The notes beneath the pieces were generated by a model, which was not told where the DNA came from, searched no databases, and saw only the letters and a list, made by a program, of their open reading frames with translations. The translations under genes were made by a program, and so were the position numbers. 64,000 nucleotides of DNA from Flocculibacter collagenilyticus (GTDB lineage: Bacteria; Pseudomonadota; Gammaproteobacteria; Enterobacterales; Alteromonadaceae): contig NZ_CP059888.1 of the NCBI RefSeq assembly GCF_016469335.1, positions 2,418,001-2,482,000 on the forward strand, given 5' to 3'. Positions 1-9,403 of this stretch are shown piece after piece (the stretch's first letter is position 1; each line of letters begins with the position of its first letter).

Positions 1-395
1 AAAGGTGCTGAAAAGTCAAAGCCCTTGGCCACTTCCCATGGTCTACCTAATTTTTTTAATCTGGCTTGTACATCTCGTAATGTTAAATCCAAACCAATAC
101 CTAATCCCCATATTGCAGATTCAACTTCACCTAAGGAAGCATTCTTAAGTGGCTTGCTTATAAGTGCTGTTATCTCAACTTCATTGTGGCATTCACCTTG
201 GTCAACAGGTATTTTTATGGGGGAATTAAAACAACATACAGAAGTGGTGGGTTTAATAAAAAATAATGCTTCTGGAGCCGTTACACTATTCATTTCTTCA
301 ATGTGGTCAACATAATTCTGTCCAATACAGATCACCTTCCCTGATGGTAGTTCAATAACTTCATTGGTAATACTTTTATGATGATAAACGTGCAT
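1..395 (-). CDS. Fumarylacetoacetate hydrolase family protein (YcgM-like), 3' end outside window
   Basis: Reading the minus strand from the ATG at 395 gives an open frame to the window edge, 131 codons, so the C-terminus is missing. The protein starts MHVYHHKS and continues with CIGQNYVDH, LFFIKP and VEITALI, the usual N-terminal signatures of the FAH fold (family knowledge: metal-dependent C-C bond hydrolases or decarboxylases acting on acylpyruvate-like substrates). It lies next to ycgL and min genes, as ycgM does in Escherichia coli. The precise substrate cannot be read from this fragment. Confidence 0.85.
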   Translation of the reverse strand, partial: MHVYHHKSITNEVIELPSGKVICIGQNYVDHIEEMNSVTAPEALFFIKPTTSVCCFNSPIKIPVDQGECHNEVEITALISKPLKNASLGEVESAIWGLGIGLDLTLRDVQARLKKLGRPWEVAKGFDFSAP

Positions 396-478
396 TCAAC
401 ACTCCGTAAGCATTGCTGAAATGAGTAAATAAAGATAAGTTGTAAGGATCACCGCTTAAGAAAAAGCGCAGTTATTCA

Positions 479-512
479 GCTTATCTATAGGTTTTTCTGC
501 CTACAGATAAGC
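479..512 (-). terminator. 13-bp stem-loop between the transglycosylase and the FAH-family gene
   Basis: Arms 479-491 and 500-512 pair over 13 positions; the single mismatch on the plus strand becomes a G-U wobble in the minus-strand RNA. The loop is 8 nt. No uridine tract follows, so it may be an mRNA-stabilising or Rho-assisted structure rather than a classic intrinsic terminator. Confidence 0.45.
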
Positions 513-522
513 CAGTAGAAAA

Positions 523-1545
523 CTAATGCATTCCGTTTTTAATTCGATCTGCTAAATAGCCTATCGTTGTCGCGAAATAATATGAACGGTTCCAGTGCAT
601 CAGTGTTTTATAGTTATCATAAATTAAGTACGCTCTGCCGTTTTTATCGTCAGGAAATACTAATGCAGCTTTAATTTCTCTATTTGGCAGTGGCTTACCG
701 TTCATCCTTCGTAAACCTAGCTCATTCCATTGTGGTAGCGTCAGCTCAGTCTTTGACCATTTTTCTAGCCAATCTTTACGTGACTTTGTGCCACGAGGAA
801 TCGCATGGGCCATATCAAACTCTTTAGGTAATTTAACTTGTCGTCCCCATGTTAATGAGTTATCCCAACCTTCAGTTTTCAAATAATTTGCAATGGACGC
901 AAACACGTCCGCTTTACTACGCCAAATATCTTTACGGCCATCGCCATCAAAATCTTGCGCATAAGCCATATATGAGGTTGGCATGAATTGCGTTTGCCCC
1001 ATCGCCCCCGCCCAAGAACCTTTTAAGTCTTGAATGTTAATTTTTTCTGATGTGGCAATATCTAATGCGGCATAGATGTTTTTCTTAAATAACGCTTCAC
1101 GACGACCATCATAAGCCAGCGTAGTCAGTGCTGAAATCACAGGAATTTTGCCCTGATGCTTACCAAAACTACTTTCTAATGCCCAAATTGAAACAATAAA
1201 ACGTGGCTGAACACCATAATGGTCTGATATGCGCTTTAATAACTCTCTGTTCTCAGTTGCTAATTTTTTTGCTTTATTTACTACATAGTTATTTACTCGT
1301 TTAGGCAAATACGTATCTAGCGTTTGAACAAATTCTGGTTGCGTTTTATCTGCTTTAACTACTTTCTTACGATAAGTTACGTTTTTAAACGCAGCGTCAA
1401 CTAAAGGTTTAGCATAACCTTTTTCTATCGCTTCAGTTTTTAGTTGTTGCACATATTCATTAAAAGATAGCTTTTGCTCTGAAGCAATGGCCACTTGGCT
1501 AGTCAACGATATGGCAGCGACAACGTAAGACAACATCTTCAACAT
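523..1545 (-). CDS. Lytic murein transglycosylase, MltB/SltB family
   Basis: 340 aa. An N-terminal hydrophobic stretch ending near IASEQK is a likely signal peptide (no lipobox), so the enzyme should be a soluble periplasmic protein. The SLT_2-type domain shows ALESSFG, whose Glu is the expected catalytic acid, then GAMGQTQFMPTSY and FDGDGRKDIW, which resembles the calcium-binding loop of MltB. The family cleaves the MurNAc-GlcNAc bond of peptidoglycan with 1,6-anhydro ring formation. It starts 2 bp after ycgL ends, so the two are probably co-transcribed. The exact paralogue (MltB or a longer-range relative) is not certain. Confidence 0.93.
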   Translation of the reverse strand: MLKMLSYVVAAISLTSQVAIASEQKLSFNEYVQQLKTEAIEKGYAKPLVDAAFKNVTYRKKVVKADKTQPEFVQTLDTYLPKRVNNYVVNKAKKLATENRELLKRISDHYGVQPRFIVSIWALESSFGKHQGKIPVISALTTLAYDGRREALFKKNIYAALDIATSEKINIQDLKGSWAGAMGQTQFMPTSYMAYAQDFDGDGRKDIWRSKADVFASIANYLKTEGWDNSLTWGRQVKLPKEFDMAHAIPRGTKSRKDWLEKWSKTELTLPQWNELGLRRMNGKPLPNREIKAALVFPDDKNGRAYLIYDNYKTLMHWNRSYYFATTIGYLADRIKNGMH

Positions 1546-1547
1546 TG

Positions 1548-1835
1548 TTATTTTCCTGCTTTTTGTTGCTGGTTATTTTCGAGGTGTTGTTTTAATAAAT
1601 TTTCTTTAGGTGGTGGAATTTGTAGGTAGTAACCGTCATCAATAAGCTTTTGTTTTACCTTAGGTAAATCAGCTTGAGCCAATGTTTCTCTCTTTGCTAA
1701 ATTGAGCATAATAACAAAGATAGGTTTTCCAAACGTGTCAAGTAACGCTTCAGGGACAGAAGAAAAATCGTCTTTCTTGGGAAGGTAGAGGTAAGTTTCT
1801 TCTTTAACACTACTTTTATAAATGGCACACAACAT
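1548..1835 (-). CDS. ycgL: YcgL domain-containing protein
   Basis: 95 aa. It opens with MLCAIYKSS, has [11 protein letters not shown], a central [12 protein letters not shown] stretch and a GYYLQIPPP motif near the C-terminus, all characteristic of the small gammaproteobacterial YcgL family, whose function is not established. It sits divergently from minC and directly upstream of the transglycosylase gene. The position beside min genes matches E. coli. Confidence 0.92.
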   Translation of the reverse strand: MLCAIYKSSVKEETYLYLPKKDDFSSVPEALLDTFGKPIFVIMLNLAKRETLAQADLPKVKQKLIDDGYYLQIPPPKENLLKQHLENNQQQKAGK

Positions 1836-1989
1836 AACTAACCTATCGCATCTTTACTTTATATGAAAATACTAAATACTCGTGTAAAAACACGAATCAC
1901 TCGTTTTATTTTCTTGCCTTCAAAGATGGCAAACTATACCATGAAGCCCTTTAATTACACACCTACAACGGTGAAGTTTTTATAAGAAA

Positions 1990-2006
1990 TGCAACGAAAC
2001 GTTGCA
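1990..2006. promoter_or_regulatory. Perfect 7-bp dyad in the ycgL/minC divergent intergenic region
   Basis: TGCAACG-AAA-CGTTGCA is a perfect palindrome with a 3-nt centre, about 85 bp upstream of minC in the 255-bp gap between divergent ycgL and minC. Its form suggests an operator. I cannot assign a regulator; it superficially resembles a purine-repressor half-site arrangement but does not match the PurR consensus. Confidence 0.3.
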
Positions 2007-2090
2007 GAGAGTAGATGTTTTTTTAATCTGTTCGTAAAATAATAATAAAAACAACCATGTTAAGCCATGAATTAGGGGGTTACGTAGTAT

Positions 2091-2810
2091 ATGTCTCAAG
2101 CTTCGTTTGAGCTAAAAGGAAATCTTTTCACTATCTCTGTTTTACATATGAAAAGTTACGATCTTGACTGCTTAAAGCTCTCATTAGAGGACAAACTGGC
2201 TCAAGCACCAAACTTTTTTTACCGCGCCCCCATCATTATTAATATTTCTACATTAGAAAATAGCACTATCGATTTTGTCGCAATAAAAGAATTAGTATCA
2301 TCAACAAAAATGGTGCTAGTTGGTATTACAGGGGGAACTGCTGCTCAAAAGCAAGACGCTAAAGACAATGGACTTGCCGTATTAACCTACAGCAAAGACA
2401 AAGTGGTGTCTAAGCCCATCCCTAGCGAAGCAAAAACAAATACGGTTGTAGAACAAGTTGTAGTTGAAAAAAATGTATTTCAACCTGCTAAAGTTGTCGA
2501 GCAAAGCGTGCGTTCTGGACAGCAAATTTACGCCCAAGGTACCGACTTAATTATAAAAGGTGCTGTTAGTGCGGGTGCAGAAGTAATAGCAGACGGCAAT
2601 ATACATATTTATGGAACACTTAGGGGCCGAGCAATCGCTGGTGCTCAAGGTGACAAAAGCGCAAGAATTTTTTGCTCCAATATACAGGCAGAATTAGTTT
2701 CAATATCGGGCACCTATTGGCTAAGTGATTCACTACACGACCAATACTGGAAAAAGCCTGTTTATATTCAATTGATAGACGATAAGCTATCAATTTCAGA
2801 TTTAGACTAA
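2091..2810 (+). CDS. minC: Septum site-determining protein MinC
   Basis: 239 aa. The N-terminal part (about 1-100) matches the MinC_N fold; after a linker rich in Val and Lys, the C-terminal beta-helix (about 140-239) carries VRSGQQIYA, DLIIKGAVSAGAEV and GTLRGRAIAGA, the MinC_C hallmarks for MinD binding and dimerisation. MinC inhibits FtsZ polymerisation away from mid-cell. First gene of a tight minC-minD-minE operon (11-bp gap to minD). Confidence 0.97.
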   Translation: MSQASFELKGNLFTISVLHMKSYDLDCLKLSLEDKLAQAPNFFYRAPIIINISTLENSTIDFVAIKELVSSTKMVLVGITGGTAAQKQDAKDNGLAVLTYSKDKVVSKPIPSEAKTNTVVEQVVVEKNVFQPAKVVEQSVRSGQQIYAQGTDLIIKGAVSAGAEVIADGNIHIYGTLRGRAIAGAQGDKSARIFCSNIQAELVSISGTYWLSDSLHDQYWKKPVYIQLIDDKLSISDLD

Positions 2811-2821
2811 AGGATACGGCA

Positions 2822-3628
2822 ATGGCTAAAATAGTAGTTATCACATCAGGTAAAGGTGGCGTTGGTAAAACAACTTCTAGCGCTGCAATAGGTACAGGTC
2901 TAGCCCTTAAGGGGAAAAAAACAGTAATTGTAGACTTTGATATTGGTTTACGTAATTTAGATTTAATTATGGGTTGCGAGCGCCGCGTAGTATACGACTT
3001 TGTTAACGTAATTAATGGCGAAGCTAACCTTAAGCAAGCATTGATTAAAGACAAGCGTGTAGAAAATCTATTTATCTTACCGGCATCACAAACCCGCGAT
3101 AAAGATGCACTAACTCGAGACGGTGTTGAAAAAGTGCTTAACGAGTTAGCAGAAGAATTTGATTATATTTTATGTGATTCACCTGCTGGTATTGAAGCGG
3201 GCGCTCAAATGGCGCTATATTTTGCTGACGAAGCTATTGTTGTAACAAACCCTGAGGTGTCTTCTGTTCGTGATTCAGATCGTATCCTTGGTATCTTGCA
3301 GAGTAAATCAAGACGCGCCGAAAAAGGCGAAGTGATTAATGAGCATTTACTACTAACTCGCTACAACCCTGAGCGCGTTGAAAAGGGTGAAATGCTTGGC
3401 GTAGAAGATGTAAAAGAGATTTTAGCTATACCGCTACTAGGTGTAATTCCTGAGTCTCAAGCTGTGTTAAATGCATCAAACTCGGGACAACCCGTTATCT
3501 TAGACAAAGACAGCGATGCTGGACAAGCGTACCTAGACGCTATTGAGCGTTTACTTGGACAAGATATCGACTTTAGGTTTTTGTCAGTTGAGAAAAAGAG
3601 CATATTAAAACGTTTATTTGGAGGGTAG
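2822..3628 (+). CDS. minD: Septum site-determining ATPase MinD
   Basis: 268 aa. The deviant Walker A motif KGGVGKT is at residues 11-17, followed by the switch region [10 protein letters not shown] and CDSPAGIE. The C-terminus [13 protein letters not shown] is the amphipathic membrane-targeting helix. MinD-ATP binds the inner membrane, recruits MinC and is released by MinE, giving pole-to-pole oscillation. Length matches the E. coli protein (about 270 aa). The stop codon lies one base before the minE start and contributes to its Shine-Dalgarno context. Confidence 0.98.
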   Translation: MAKIVVITSGKGGVGKTTSSAAIGTGLALKGKKTVIVDFDIGLRNLDLIMGCERRVVYDFVNVINGEANLKQALIKDKRVENLFILPASQTRDKDALTRDGVEKVLNELAEEFDYILCDSPAGIEAGAQMALYFADEAIVVTNPEVSSVRDSDRILGILQSKSRRAEKGEVINEHLLLTRYNPERVEKGEMLGVEDVKEILAIPLLGVIPESQAVLNASNSGQPVILDKDSDAGQAYLDAIERLLGQDIDFRFLSVEKKSILKRLFGG

Positions 3629-3629
3629 G

Positions 3630-3887
3630 ATGTCACTTTTAGATTATTTTCGTTCTTCTAAACAAAGTACTGCCTCTTTAGCCAAAGAGCGTTTACAAAT
3701 CATTGTTGCTCATGAGCGAAATCAACGTTCAGGCCCTGATTACTTACCTCAAATGAAACGCGATATTTTAGAGGTTATCAGCAAGTATGTACCTGGTATT
3801 AGCCCAGATTCAGTGTCCGTTCAATTAGAACAGAAAGATGATGATTTATCGGTTCTTGAACTAAACGTTACGCTACCAGATGAGTAA
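3630..3887 (+). CDS. minE: Cell division topological specificity factor MinE
   Basis: 85 aa from ATG 3630. An in-frame ATG at 3618 would overlap minD and push GGAGGG (3620-3625) inside the coding region; that sequence is well placed as the Shine-Dalgarno for 3630, and MSLLDYF is the usual MinE beginning. The anti-MinCD helix region ([13 protein letters not shown]) and the C-terminal dimerisation region are intact. MinE stimulates MinD ATPase and confines the MinCD inhibitor to the poles. Confidence 0.97.
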   Translation: MSLLDYFRSSKQSTASLAKERLQIIVAHERNQRSGPDYLPQMKRDILEVISKYVPGISPDSVSVQLEQKDDDLSVLELNVTLPDE

Positions 3888-3892
3888 GTAAA

Positions 3893-3916
3893 TGAGGGAG
3901 ATGAATACCTCCCTCA
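3893..3916. terminator. Stem-loop after minE
   Basis: TGAGGGAG (3893-3900) pairs perfectly with CTCCCTCA (3909-3916) around an 8-nt loop, six bases after the minE stop; a short T-rich stretch follows. Most likely the terminator of minCDE. Confidence 0.6.
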
Positions 3917-3953
3917 CAATTGTTTAGACTACAGTTGTATAGACTTTAGTGAC

Positions 3954-3984
3954 CTGCCGTAAACACTCTGAGGTTATACGGCAG
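3954..3984. terminator. Second stem-loop between convergent minE and rnd
   Basis: CTGCCGTA (3954-3961) pairs with TACGGCAG (3977-3984). With the 3893 hairpin it occupies the convergent gap between minE and rnd, and probably serves transcripts from both sides. Confidence 0.5.
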
Positions 3985-4008
3985 CAAACTAAATCATTGA
4001 TATAACCG

Positions 4009-5169
4009 TTAACGGCCTACTTCCCCTTCGCCATCTTCTCGGCCAAGCGTTTTAAGCAGTTTTTGCGCAACTAACTCTTTTCGCCAACCTATTAGCAAAT
4101 CAGGCTTGTTTGCATCTTGCTCATTTTCTTGCGCTTTCCAAAAATAAGAAATTAATTGATTGATTTGCTTCTTAGAGGCAATTACTTCTTCTGGAATGCT
4201 CTCTCGCTTCGCTATAACGTTAATATCTTCACGTAATTGTTTTAACATGCTTTTATAGTCAGGATAGTCAATCAGTCGTTCAATAGGCTCTGGGCGCATT
4301 TCTGGTGGTACTTCACATCCTACCGCGACACATTTTAGGATCGCATTTGCGTGAAATTTAATTTCGTTGGGCAGCATACCCGGGATACTTTGTAGTACAG
4401 CCATTGTTTTTGGTTTACGTTTAGCAATATTAAATAAGTTATGTTCTTTAACTATAAAATTAATCGCCAAATTTTTACGCTCAGCCTGCTTTCTTCTCCA
4501 TGCTGCCAATTCACGCAATACCGCAAGGCTATGAGGGTTTAATTGCCACGCATTTTTAATATCGGTATAAAGCTTATCGTAAGGTTTTGTATTATTTCGC
4601 TTTTCTCCCATCAAAGCAGACTCATCTAGGGCATACTGATATAAATTACGTGCTTTTAATTCTGTAACTAACTGCTCGTAAATTGGCATTAAATAGAACG
4701 CATCATTAGCCGCGTAATTCAATTGCTTAGTCGTCAATGGTCTTGCAATCCAATCTGTGCGCGATTCACCTTTATCAAGCTCTAAACCAACCACTTCTTT
4801 GACCATGGCAGCAAAACCTACCGAACCGCCATACCCCAAAAACGCCGCAGCAATTTGAGTATCTAACATTGGTGAAGGTATCAAATTGGCTTGATGCTTA
4901 ATAACTTCTAGATCCTCAGAGCATGAATGCAATACTTTTAATATACTAGGCTCAATTAGCAACTGCCAAAACGATGACAAATCGCTAACTTTAATGGGAT
5001 CGATAAGGACGAGTTGCTCGCCATCAAACGCCTGAATGAGCCCTAGTTCAGGATACAACGTTCTTGTTCTTACAAACTCAGTATCTAATGCTAATACCGG
5101 TTTTAGTTTCGCTTTTTTGCAAAACGCATTAAGTGACTCTACATTTTCAATTAACTGAAAATCTAACAT
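4009..5169 (-). CDS. rnd: Ribonuclease D
   Basis: 386 aa. DEDDy 3'-5' exonuclease signatures are visible: LDTEFVR with Asp29/Glu31, HSCSEDLEV for the second acidic motif, and YAANDAFYL for the third with its Tyr/Asp spacing. C-terminal HRDC-type helical domain follows (LAAWRRKQAERKN). The enzyme trims 3' ends of tRNA and other small RNAs. Transcribed convergently to minCDE and downstream of fadD, an arrangement seen in related marine gammaproteobacteria. Confidence 0.96.
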   Translation of the reverse strand: MLDFQLIENVESLNAFCKKAKLKPVLALDTEFVRTRTLYPELGLIQAFDGEQLVLIDPIKVSDLSSFWQLLIEPSILKVLHSCSEDLEVIKHQANLIPSPMLDTQIAAAFLGYGGSVGFAAMVKEVVGLELDKGESRTDWIARPLTTKQLNYAANDAFYLMPIYEQLVTELKARNLYQYALDESALMGEKRNNTKPYDKLYTDIKNAWQLNPHSLAVLRELAAWRRKQAERKNLAINFIVKEHNLFNIAKRKPKTMAVLQSIPGMLPNEIKFHANAILKCVAVGCEVPPEMRPEPIERLIDYPDYKSMLKQLREDINVIAKRESIPEEVIASKKQINQLISYFWKAQENEQDANKPDLLIGWRKELVAQKLLKTLGREDGEGEVGR

Positions 5170-5220
5170 TAATTATTCCTAAACAATGTTTAGGGCGTAT
5201 TGCCCAATTTGTTAGATGCA

Positions 5221-5249
5221 AAAAAAAGCCGGTAACTATGTACCGACTT
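5221..5249 (-). terminator. Intrinsic terminator of fadD
   Basis: In minus-strand RNA a 9-bp stem (5241-5249 with 5226-5234, one G-U wobble) is followed directly by a run of uridines. It lies 34 bp after the fadD stop codon and upstream of rnd, so it should insulate rnd from fadD. Confidence 0.7.
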
Positions 5250-5282
5250 TCAATGTTTTAACGCATTCAACACGCCGTAAAA

Positions 5283-6938
5283 TTATTGCTCTTTCAATTC
5301 TCGGCGTAAAATTTTACCTACGTTTGTTTTTGGTAACTCACTTCTGAACTCAACTAACTTTGGTACTTTATACCCTGTTAGGTGTTCTCGACAGTGGTTA
5401 ATAATATCTTCCGAGGAAACTGAATCATCTTTTGGAGTTACGAATACTTTTACCACTTCGCCTGACACGTCATGTGGTACACCAACAGCTGCAACCTCAA
5501 CGACGCCACTGTGCATGGCTACAACTTCTTCAATTTCATTTGGAAATACGTTGAAGCCAGATACTATAATCATATCTTTCTTGCGGTCAACAATATAAAA
5601 CAATCCGTCTTCAAATTTTGCCACATCACCAGTAGCAAACCAGCCATCTTTTAGCACTTCGTCGGTTGCTTCTTTGCGGTTTAAGTACCCTTTCATTACC
5701 TGTGGTCCATACACCCACATTTCACCTGGCTCACCTTCGGCAACTTCATTACCGTTGTCATCCATTAGCTTAATGTTAGTTGATGGAATTGGCATGCCAA
5801 TACTACCGTTGTAGCCGGTATCTGTAGTTCTGTTGATAGTTACCGCAGGACAACACTCTGTTAAGCCATACGCTTCTAACAGAGGCGTTTTTGTAACTTC
5901 TTGCCAGCGTTCAGCGACTGGTCGCTGCACAGCCATCCCGCCGCCTAACGAAAACTTTAAGTTAGAGAAGTCTAGCTCATCAAATCCAGGAGTATTTAAT
6001 AGCCCATTAAATAGCGTATTTACGCCCGTTAACGCAGTAAAAGGATATTTCTCTAGCTCTTTCACAAAATTAGGCATGTCACGAGGATTGGTAATCAGTA
6101 AGTTTGTACCACCATATTTCATGAATGTGAGGCAGTTAGCGGTTAACGCAAATATGTGATAAAGCGGTAGCGCTGTAACAACTAACTCTTCGCCTTTAAT
6201 GAGCATGCTGTCTAACCAAGCGCTAACTTGTTCTAAATTACCCACCATATTTCGGTGAGTTAACATCGCGCCCTTCGATACTCCTGTTGTTCCACCTGTA
6301 TATTGCAAGAATGCAATATCATCACCTGAAATATCAGGGCGAGTATAAGTGTAGTTTGCACCTTTGGTTAAGGTTTGGTTAAAAGGAATCGCATTCGGCA
6401 AGCTGAAGTCAGGAATCATCTTTTTAACGTGTTTTACCACAAAGTTGACCAACGCACCTTTCACAAAACCAAGTCTGTCACCCATTTTTGTCAAAATTAC
6501 GTGTTTAACTGGTGTTCTATCCAGCACTTCTTCCAAAGTATTAGCAAAATTAGAAACTATTACGATAGCTTTAGCATTTGAGTCTGTAAGTTGGTGCTCT
6601 AACTCTCTTGGTGTATAAAGCGGGTTTACATTAACAACCGAGCAGCCTGCTCTTAGTACCCCTAAAATAGCAATTGGATACTGCAGAAGATTTGGCATCA
6701 TTACGGCAACAGGATCACCTTTTTTTAAGCCTAATTCATTTTGTAGATACGCAGCGAAACACTTACTTTTCTCATCTAACTCGCCATACGTAATCGACTT
6801 ACCCATATTAATATAGGCATCTCTATCACGATAAGTTGAGGTGCTTTGCTCAATGATGTCGAGCAAGCTTGTATAGTGCTCAGGGTTTATTTCGGTGGGG
6901 ACACCTTTTGGGTAATGTTCAAGCCACGTTTTTTCCAC
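5283..6938 (-). CDS. fadD: Long-chain fatty-acid--CoA ligase
   Basis: 551 aa. ANL-superfamily enzyme with P-loop [19 protein letters not shown] (adenine-binding A5 motif), [11 protein letters not shown] with the ribose-binding Asp, [12 protein letters not shown] at the domain hinge, and GKILRREL with the catalytic Lys near the C-terminus. Converts fatty acids and ATP to acyl-CoA through an acyl-adenylate for beta-oxidation and lipid recycling. AAGGAG upstream of ATG 6938 supports the start. It is followed by rnd but separated by a terminator. Confidence 0.95.
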   Translation of the reverse strand: MEKTWLEHYPKGVPTEINPEHYTSLLDIIEQSTSTYRDRDAYINMGKSITYGELDEKSKCFAAYLQNELGLKKGDPVAVMMPNLLQYPIAILGVLRAGCSVVNVNPLYTPRELEHQLTDSNAKAIVIVSNFANTLEEVLDRTPVKHVILTKMGDRLGFVKGALVNFVVKHVKKMIPDFSLPNAIPFNQTLTKGANYTYTRPDISGDDIAFLQYTGGTTGVSKGAMLTHRNMVGNLEQVSAWLDSMLIKGEELVVTALPLYHIFALTANCLTFMKYGGTNLLITNPRDMPNFVKELEKYPFTALTGVNTLFNGLLNTPGFDELDFSNLKFSLGGGMAVQRPVAERWQEVTKTPLLEAYGLTECCPAVTINRTTDTGYNGSIGMPIPSTNIKLMDDNGNEVAEGEPGEMWVYGPQVMKGYLNRKEATDEVLKDGWFATGDVAKFEDGLFYIVDRKKDMIIVSGFNVFPNEIEEVVAMHSGVVEVAAVGVPHDVSGEVVKVFVTPKDDSVSSEDIINHCREHLTGYKVPKLVEFRSELPKTNVGKILRRELKEQ

Positions 6939-7115
6939 CCAAATCTCCTTTTACTTTTAGATTTTCTATGCTCAAGCGTATATTTATTCTAATTTTTAAA
7001 ATAATCACACATCATTTTTGACGTAAAAACGCTAAAGCGGTACTGAGTTATTGCTCTAATAATCCCACAAATACGCGCGATGCTCAATCATCAATTTAAT
7101 TCAAGTGCTTTTTAA

Positions 7116-7955
7116 CTATTTATTCACAAACTCTAAAATTACTTTGGCGGTCTGCTCTGGCGAGTCTAAATGACAATGATGCCCACCATCTACCACCTCA
7201 CACGTCATATACTTATAGTGCTTGCCAAAATGTTCTATTCCTTGCTCCACCATCTTATAGCCGTTGCTACCTTTGATAATAAGAACTGGGCATTGAATTT
7301 CCTCAACCAAAGTAACCGCTTGTTGCTCTGTTAATCGAATAATTGACTCTGAACGCAAACGATTATCCGCTCGCCAAGTATAGCCTGTATTTATTTGTAG
7401 CAAACCTCTTACTACAATATTTTCAACTGATTGAGCGGAAATATCGCCATGAAGTACTCTGGCTTTAATCGCAGCTTGAACGGATGGATATGTGACTTTC
7501 TGTCTAGATATTTGCTTTTGCCGACTAAGAATCGCTTTCCTTACTTGCTCAGGCACTTTACTTTGTTGAGTAACCAATACACCCACGGCTTCAATGTTAC
7601 ACAGTTTAATAAATAGCTCAGGAAATGAAGCCGCTAATACAGTGCTAATCATCCCTCCCATCGAGTGACCAATCAGAGTGATATTTTGCCAGTTATTATG
7701 TTGAATTAATTGATAAATATCTTCTGCCCAGTCCAAAAAGTGATAATGGGCGTCGGCCGATTTATGATCAGAATGACCATGACCAGGCAAGTCAATCGCT
7801 ACAAAAAAATGATCAGGAAATTTATTTTGAATAAAAGCAAAACTACCTGCGTTGTCTAACCAACCATGCAGCGCCAAAAGAACAGGCTTGTCAGGTGATC
7901 CTGATACGATTGCCGCAATTTTTCGGTGCGTTAATTGATAAAAAACTTCTTTCAC
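7116..7955 (-). CDS. Alpha/beta hydrolase
   Basis: 279 aa. Oxyanion-hole region ALHGWLDNAGSF, IDLPGHGHSD, nucleophile elbow GHSMGG and C-terminal GGHHCHLD with the catalytic His are all present, so this should be an active serine hydrolase of the epoxide-hydrolase/esterase type. No signal peptide is seen, so it is likely cytoplasmic. It lies between a methyltransferase gene (25-bp gap) and fadD on the same strand. Substrate unknown. Confidence 0.85.
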   Translation of the reverse strand: MKEVFYQLTHRKIAAIVSGSPDKPVLLALHGWLDNAGSFAFIQNKFPDHFFVAIDLPGHGHSDHKSADAHYHFLDWAEDIYQLIQHNNWQNITLIGHSMGGMISTVLAASFPELFIKLCNIEAVGVLVTQQSKVPEQVRKAILSRQKQISRQKVTYPSVQAAIKARVLHGDISAQSVENIVVRGLLQINTGYTWRADNRLRSESIIRLTEQQAVTLVEEIQCPVLIIKGSNGYKMVEQGIEHFGKHYKYMTCEVVDGGHHCHLDSPEQTAKVILEFVNK

Positions 7956-7980
7956 TAAAAAATCAATCTCGTAGTTCAGT

Positions 7981-8814
7981 TTACGGTTTTATAAACTTCA
8001 AAGTCATTCGATCGCTTTCACCAATCGCTAAATATTCTGCTCTGTCAGTTTGCCCCATGCCTAAGGTAGGCGGCAACGCATAAACACCTTTGGGGTAGTT
8101 TTTGCTATCTTTTGGGTTAGCATTAATCTCTGAGCTCTCCACCAGCTTAAAGCCTGCTTTATTAGCAACAGCAATAACATAATTAGGGTCCGTATATCCC
8201 TCCGCAGCCACTGCGGCGTTTTTGCCTAATGTATCCGCTCGATGCTCTACCACGCCCATGATACCGCCAGATTTTAACGCCCTGAAAGACGCATCGAAAA
8301 CCGTTTCTAGCGCCCCCACTGAATCCCAGTTATGGATGTTACGAAATGTCAGCACCATGTCAGCATAATTCTCACCTAAGTCAGCTGATTTAGGTGGATC
8401 GAAAAGTACATGTTTAGGAGTACCAAAATGCTCGCTATCATCATCAATTCTAGTTTTCAGTTGTTGAGATATTTTTGACCAATGTGCTTTTTTCTTATCT
8501 GTGCCGTTATAGCTTGCTAAGTCTGCCAACACTAGTTGCCCTTCGTGCTTCAAATAAGGGGCTAAAATTTCTGTGTACCAACCTCTAGCAGGCCAAAGCT
8601 CAATCACTGTCATATTTGGTTTTATATCAAAAAAGCTCAGCGTTTCAGCTGGGTTACGATAAATATCCCTCGCTTTGTTATCAACACTGCGAATAGGGCT
8701 AGCTAAAATATCGTCTAGTTGATTAATTTCTTGCGCTGCAATTGAAGTCTGACATAAGCCAATAATGAGCAATGCGAATATACTTCTATTGAACACTTGG
8801 TTACTTAAGTTCAC
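7981..8814 (-). CDS. Secreted class I SAM-dependent methyltransferase-like protein (COG4798-like)
   Basis: 277 aa. It starts with a probable signal peptide (hydrophobic FALLIIGLCQ followed by SIAAQE). The body shows MTVIELWPARGWYTEILAPYL, a variant of motif I seen in COG4798 'predicted methyltransferases', then ADMVLTFRNIHNW and GVVEHRAD. Motif I lacks the classic GxGxG, as is usual in this group. Methyl acceptor unknown; export of a SAM-dependent enzyme is unusual but common in annotated members. Confidence 0.75.
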   Translation of the reverse strand: MNLSNQVFNRSIFALLIIGLCQTSIAAQEINQLDDILASPIRSVDNKARDIYRNPAETLSFFDIKPNMTVIELWPARGWYTEILAPYLKHEGQLVLADLASYNGTDKKKAHWSKISQQLKTRIDDDSEHFGTPKHVLFDPPKSADLGENYADMVLTFRNIHNWDSVGALETVFDASFRALKSGGIMGVVEHRADTLGKNAAVAAEGYTDPNYVIAVANKAGFKLVESSEINANPKDSKNYPKGVYALPPTLGMGQTDRAEYLAIGESDRMTLKFIKP

Positions 8815-8827
8815 AAGCCAACCCCTT

Positions 8828-9403
8828 TTATTTTGTATTTTTTATGTTGTTGTCGTTATTAGACTTATGTTGTGTTTTTATTTTTTTGTACTTTGGGCCG
8901 TACATTCTGTGATGGTAATAAGGATAGTGCCAATATGGCCATGGGTCTATATACTCAATTTCAACTTCTTTAATTTCCTTCCAAATATGCACCTTAGCTT
9001 GTACTAATGTAGGAAACTTATACTCAAACTCTCCTATCTTTCCGTCGGTCAGCCCTTCATAAGTTCCTAATACCGTTACAGAACGTCCCTTTTTGTATAC
9101 CAGCGGATCCAAAAATTGATCGGTGTATACATAAAATCGACCATCTACATTATCATTTACAATCGGTCGACCATATGACTTCAACTTAAAATTTGCGACT
9201 TCCAGCCTTGTTCTATTCTTTTCGTTTTTTATATCCGCAATGACCCCGCCCCATCGTGCGAGCTGCTTTGGTGTATTTTCTGATATTTGATTGTAAGCGA
9301 GTAACTGTGTATCAGGTGAGACGGTTATTTTATCTGGATAGGTGGCGGCACAACCGCTTAATATTATACTGGCAAGAATAATGTAGAGACGCTGAATTAA
9401 CAT
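8828..9403 (-). CDS. Slp family outer-membrane lipoprotein
   Basis: 191 aa. Lipoprotein signal with lipobox LSGC (Cys17). The body matches the Slp family: ARWGGVIADIKN, LEVANFKLKSYGRP, GRFYVYTDQFLDP and GRSVTVLGTYEG. The C-terminal tail is rich in Trp, Tyr and His (DPWPYWHYPYYHHR), as in several Slp proteins. Role in E. coli is stationary-phase or acid stress; function here is inferred only. It ends 13 bp before the methyltransferase start and is probably co-transcribed with it. Confidence 0.88.
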   Translation of the reverse strand: MLIQRLYIILASIILSGCAATYPDKITVSPDTQLLAYNQISENTPKQLARWGGVIADIKNEKNRTRLEVANFKLKSYGRPIVNDNVDGRFYVYTDQFLDPLVYKKGRSVTVLGTYEGLTDGKIGEFEYKFPTLVQAKVHIWKEIKEVEIEYIDPWPYWHYPYYHHRMYGPKYKKIKTQHKSNNDNNIKNTK

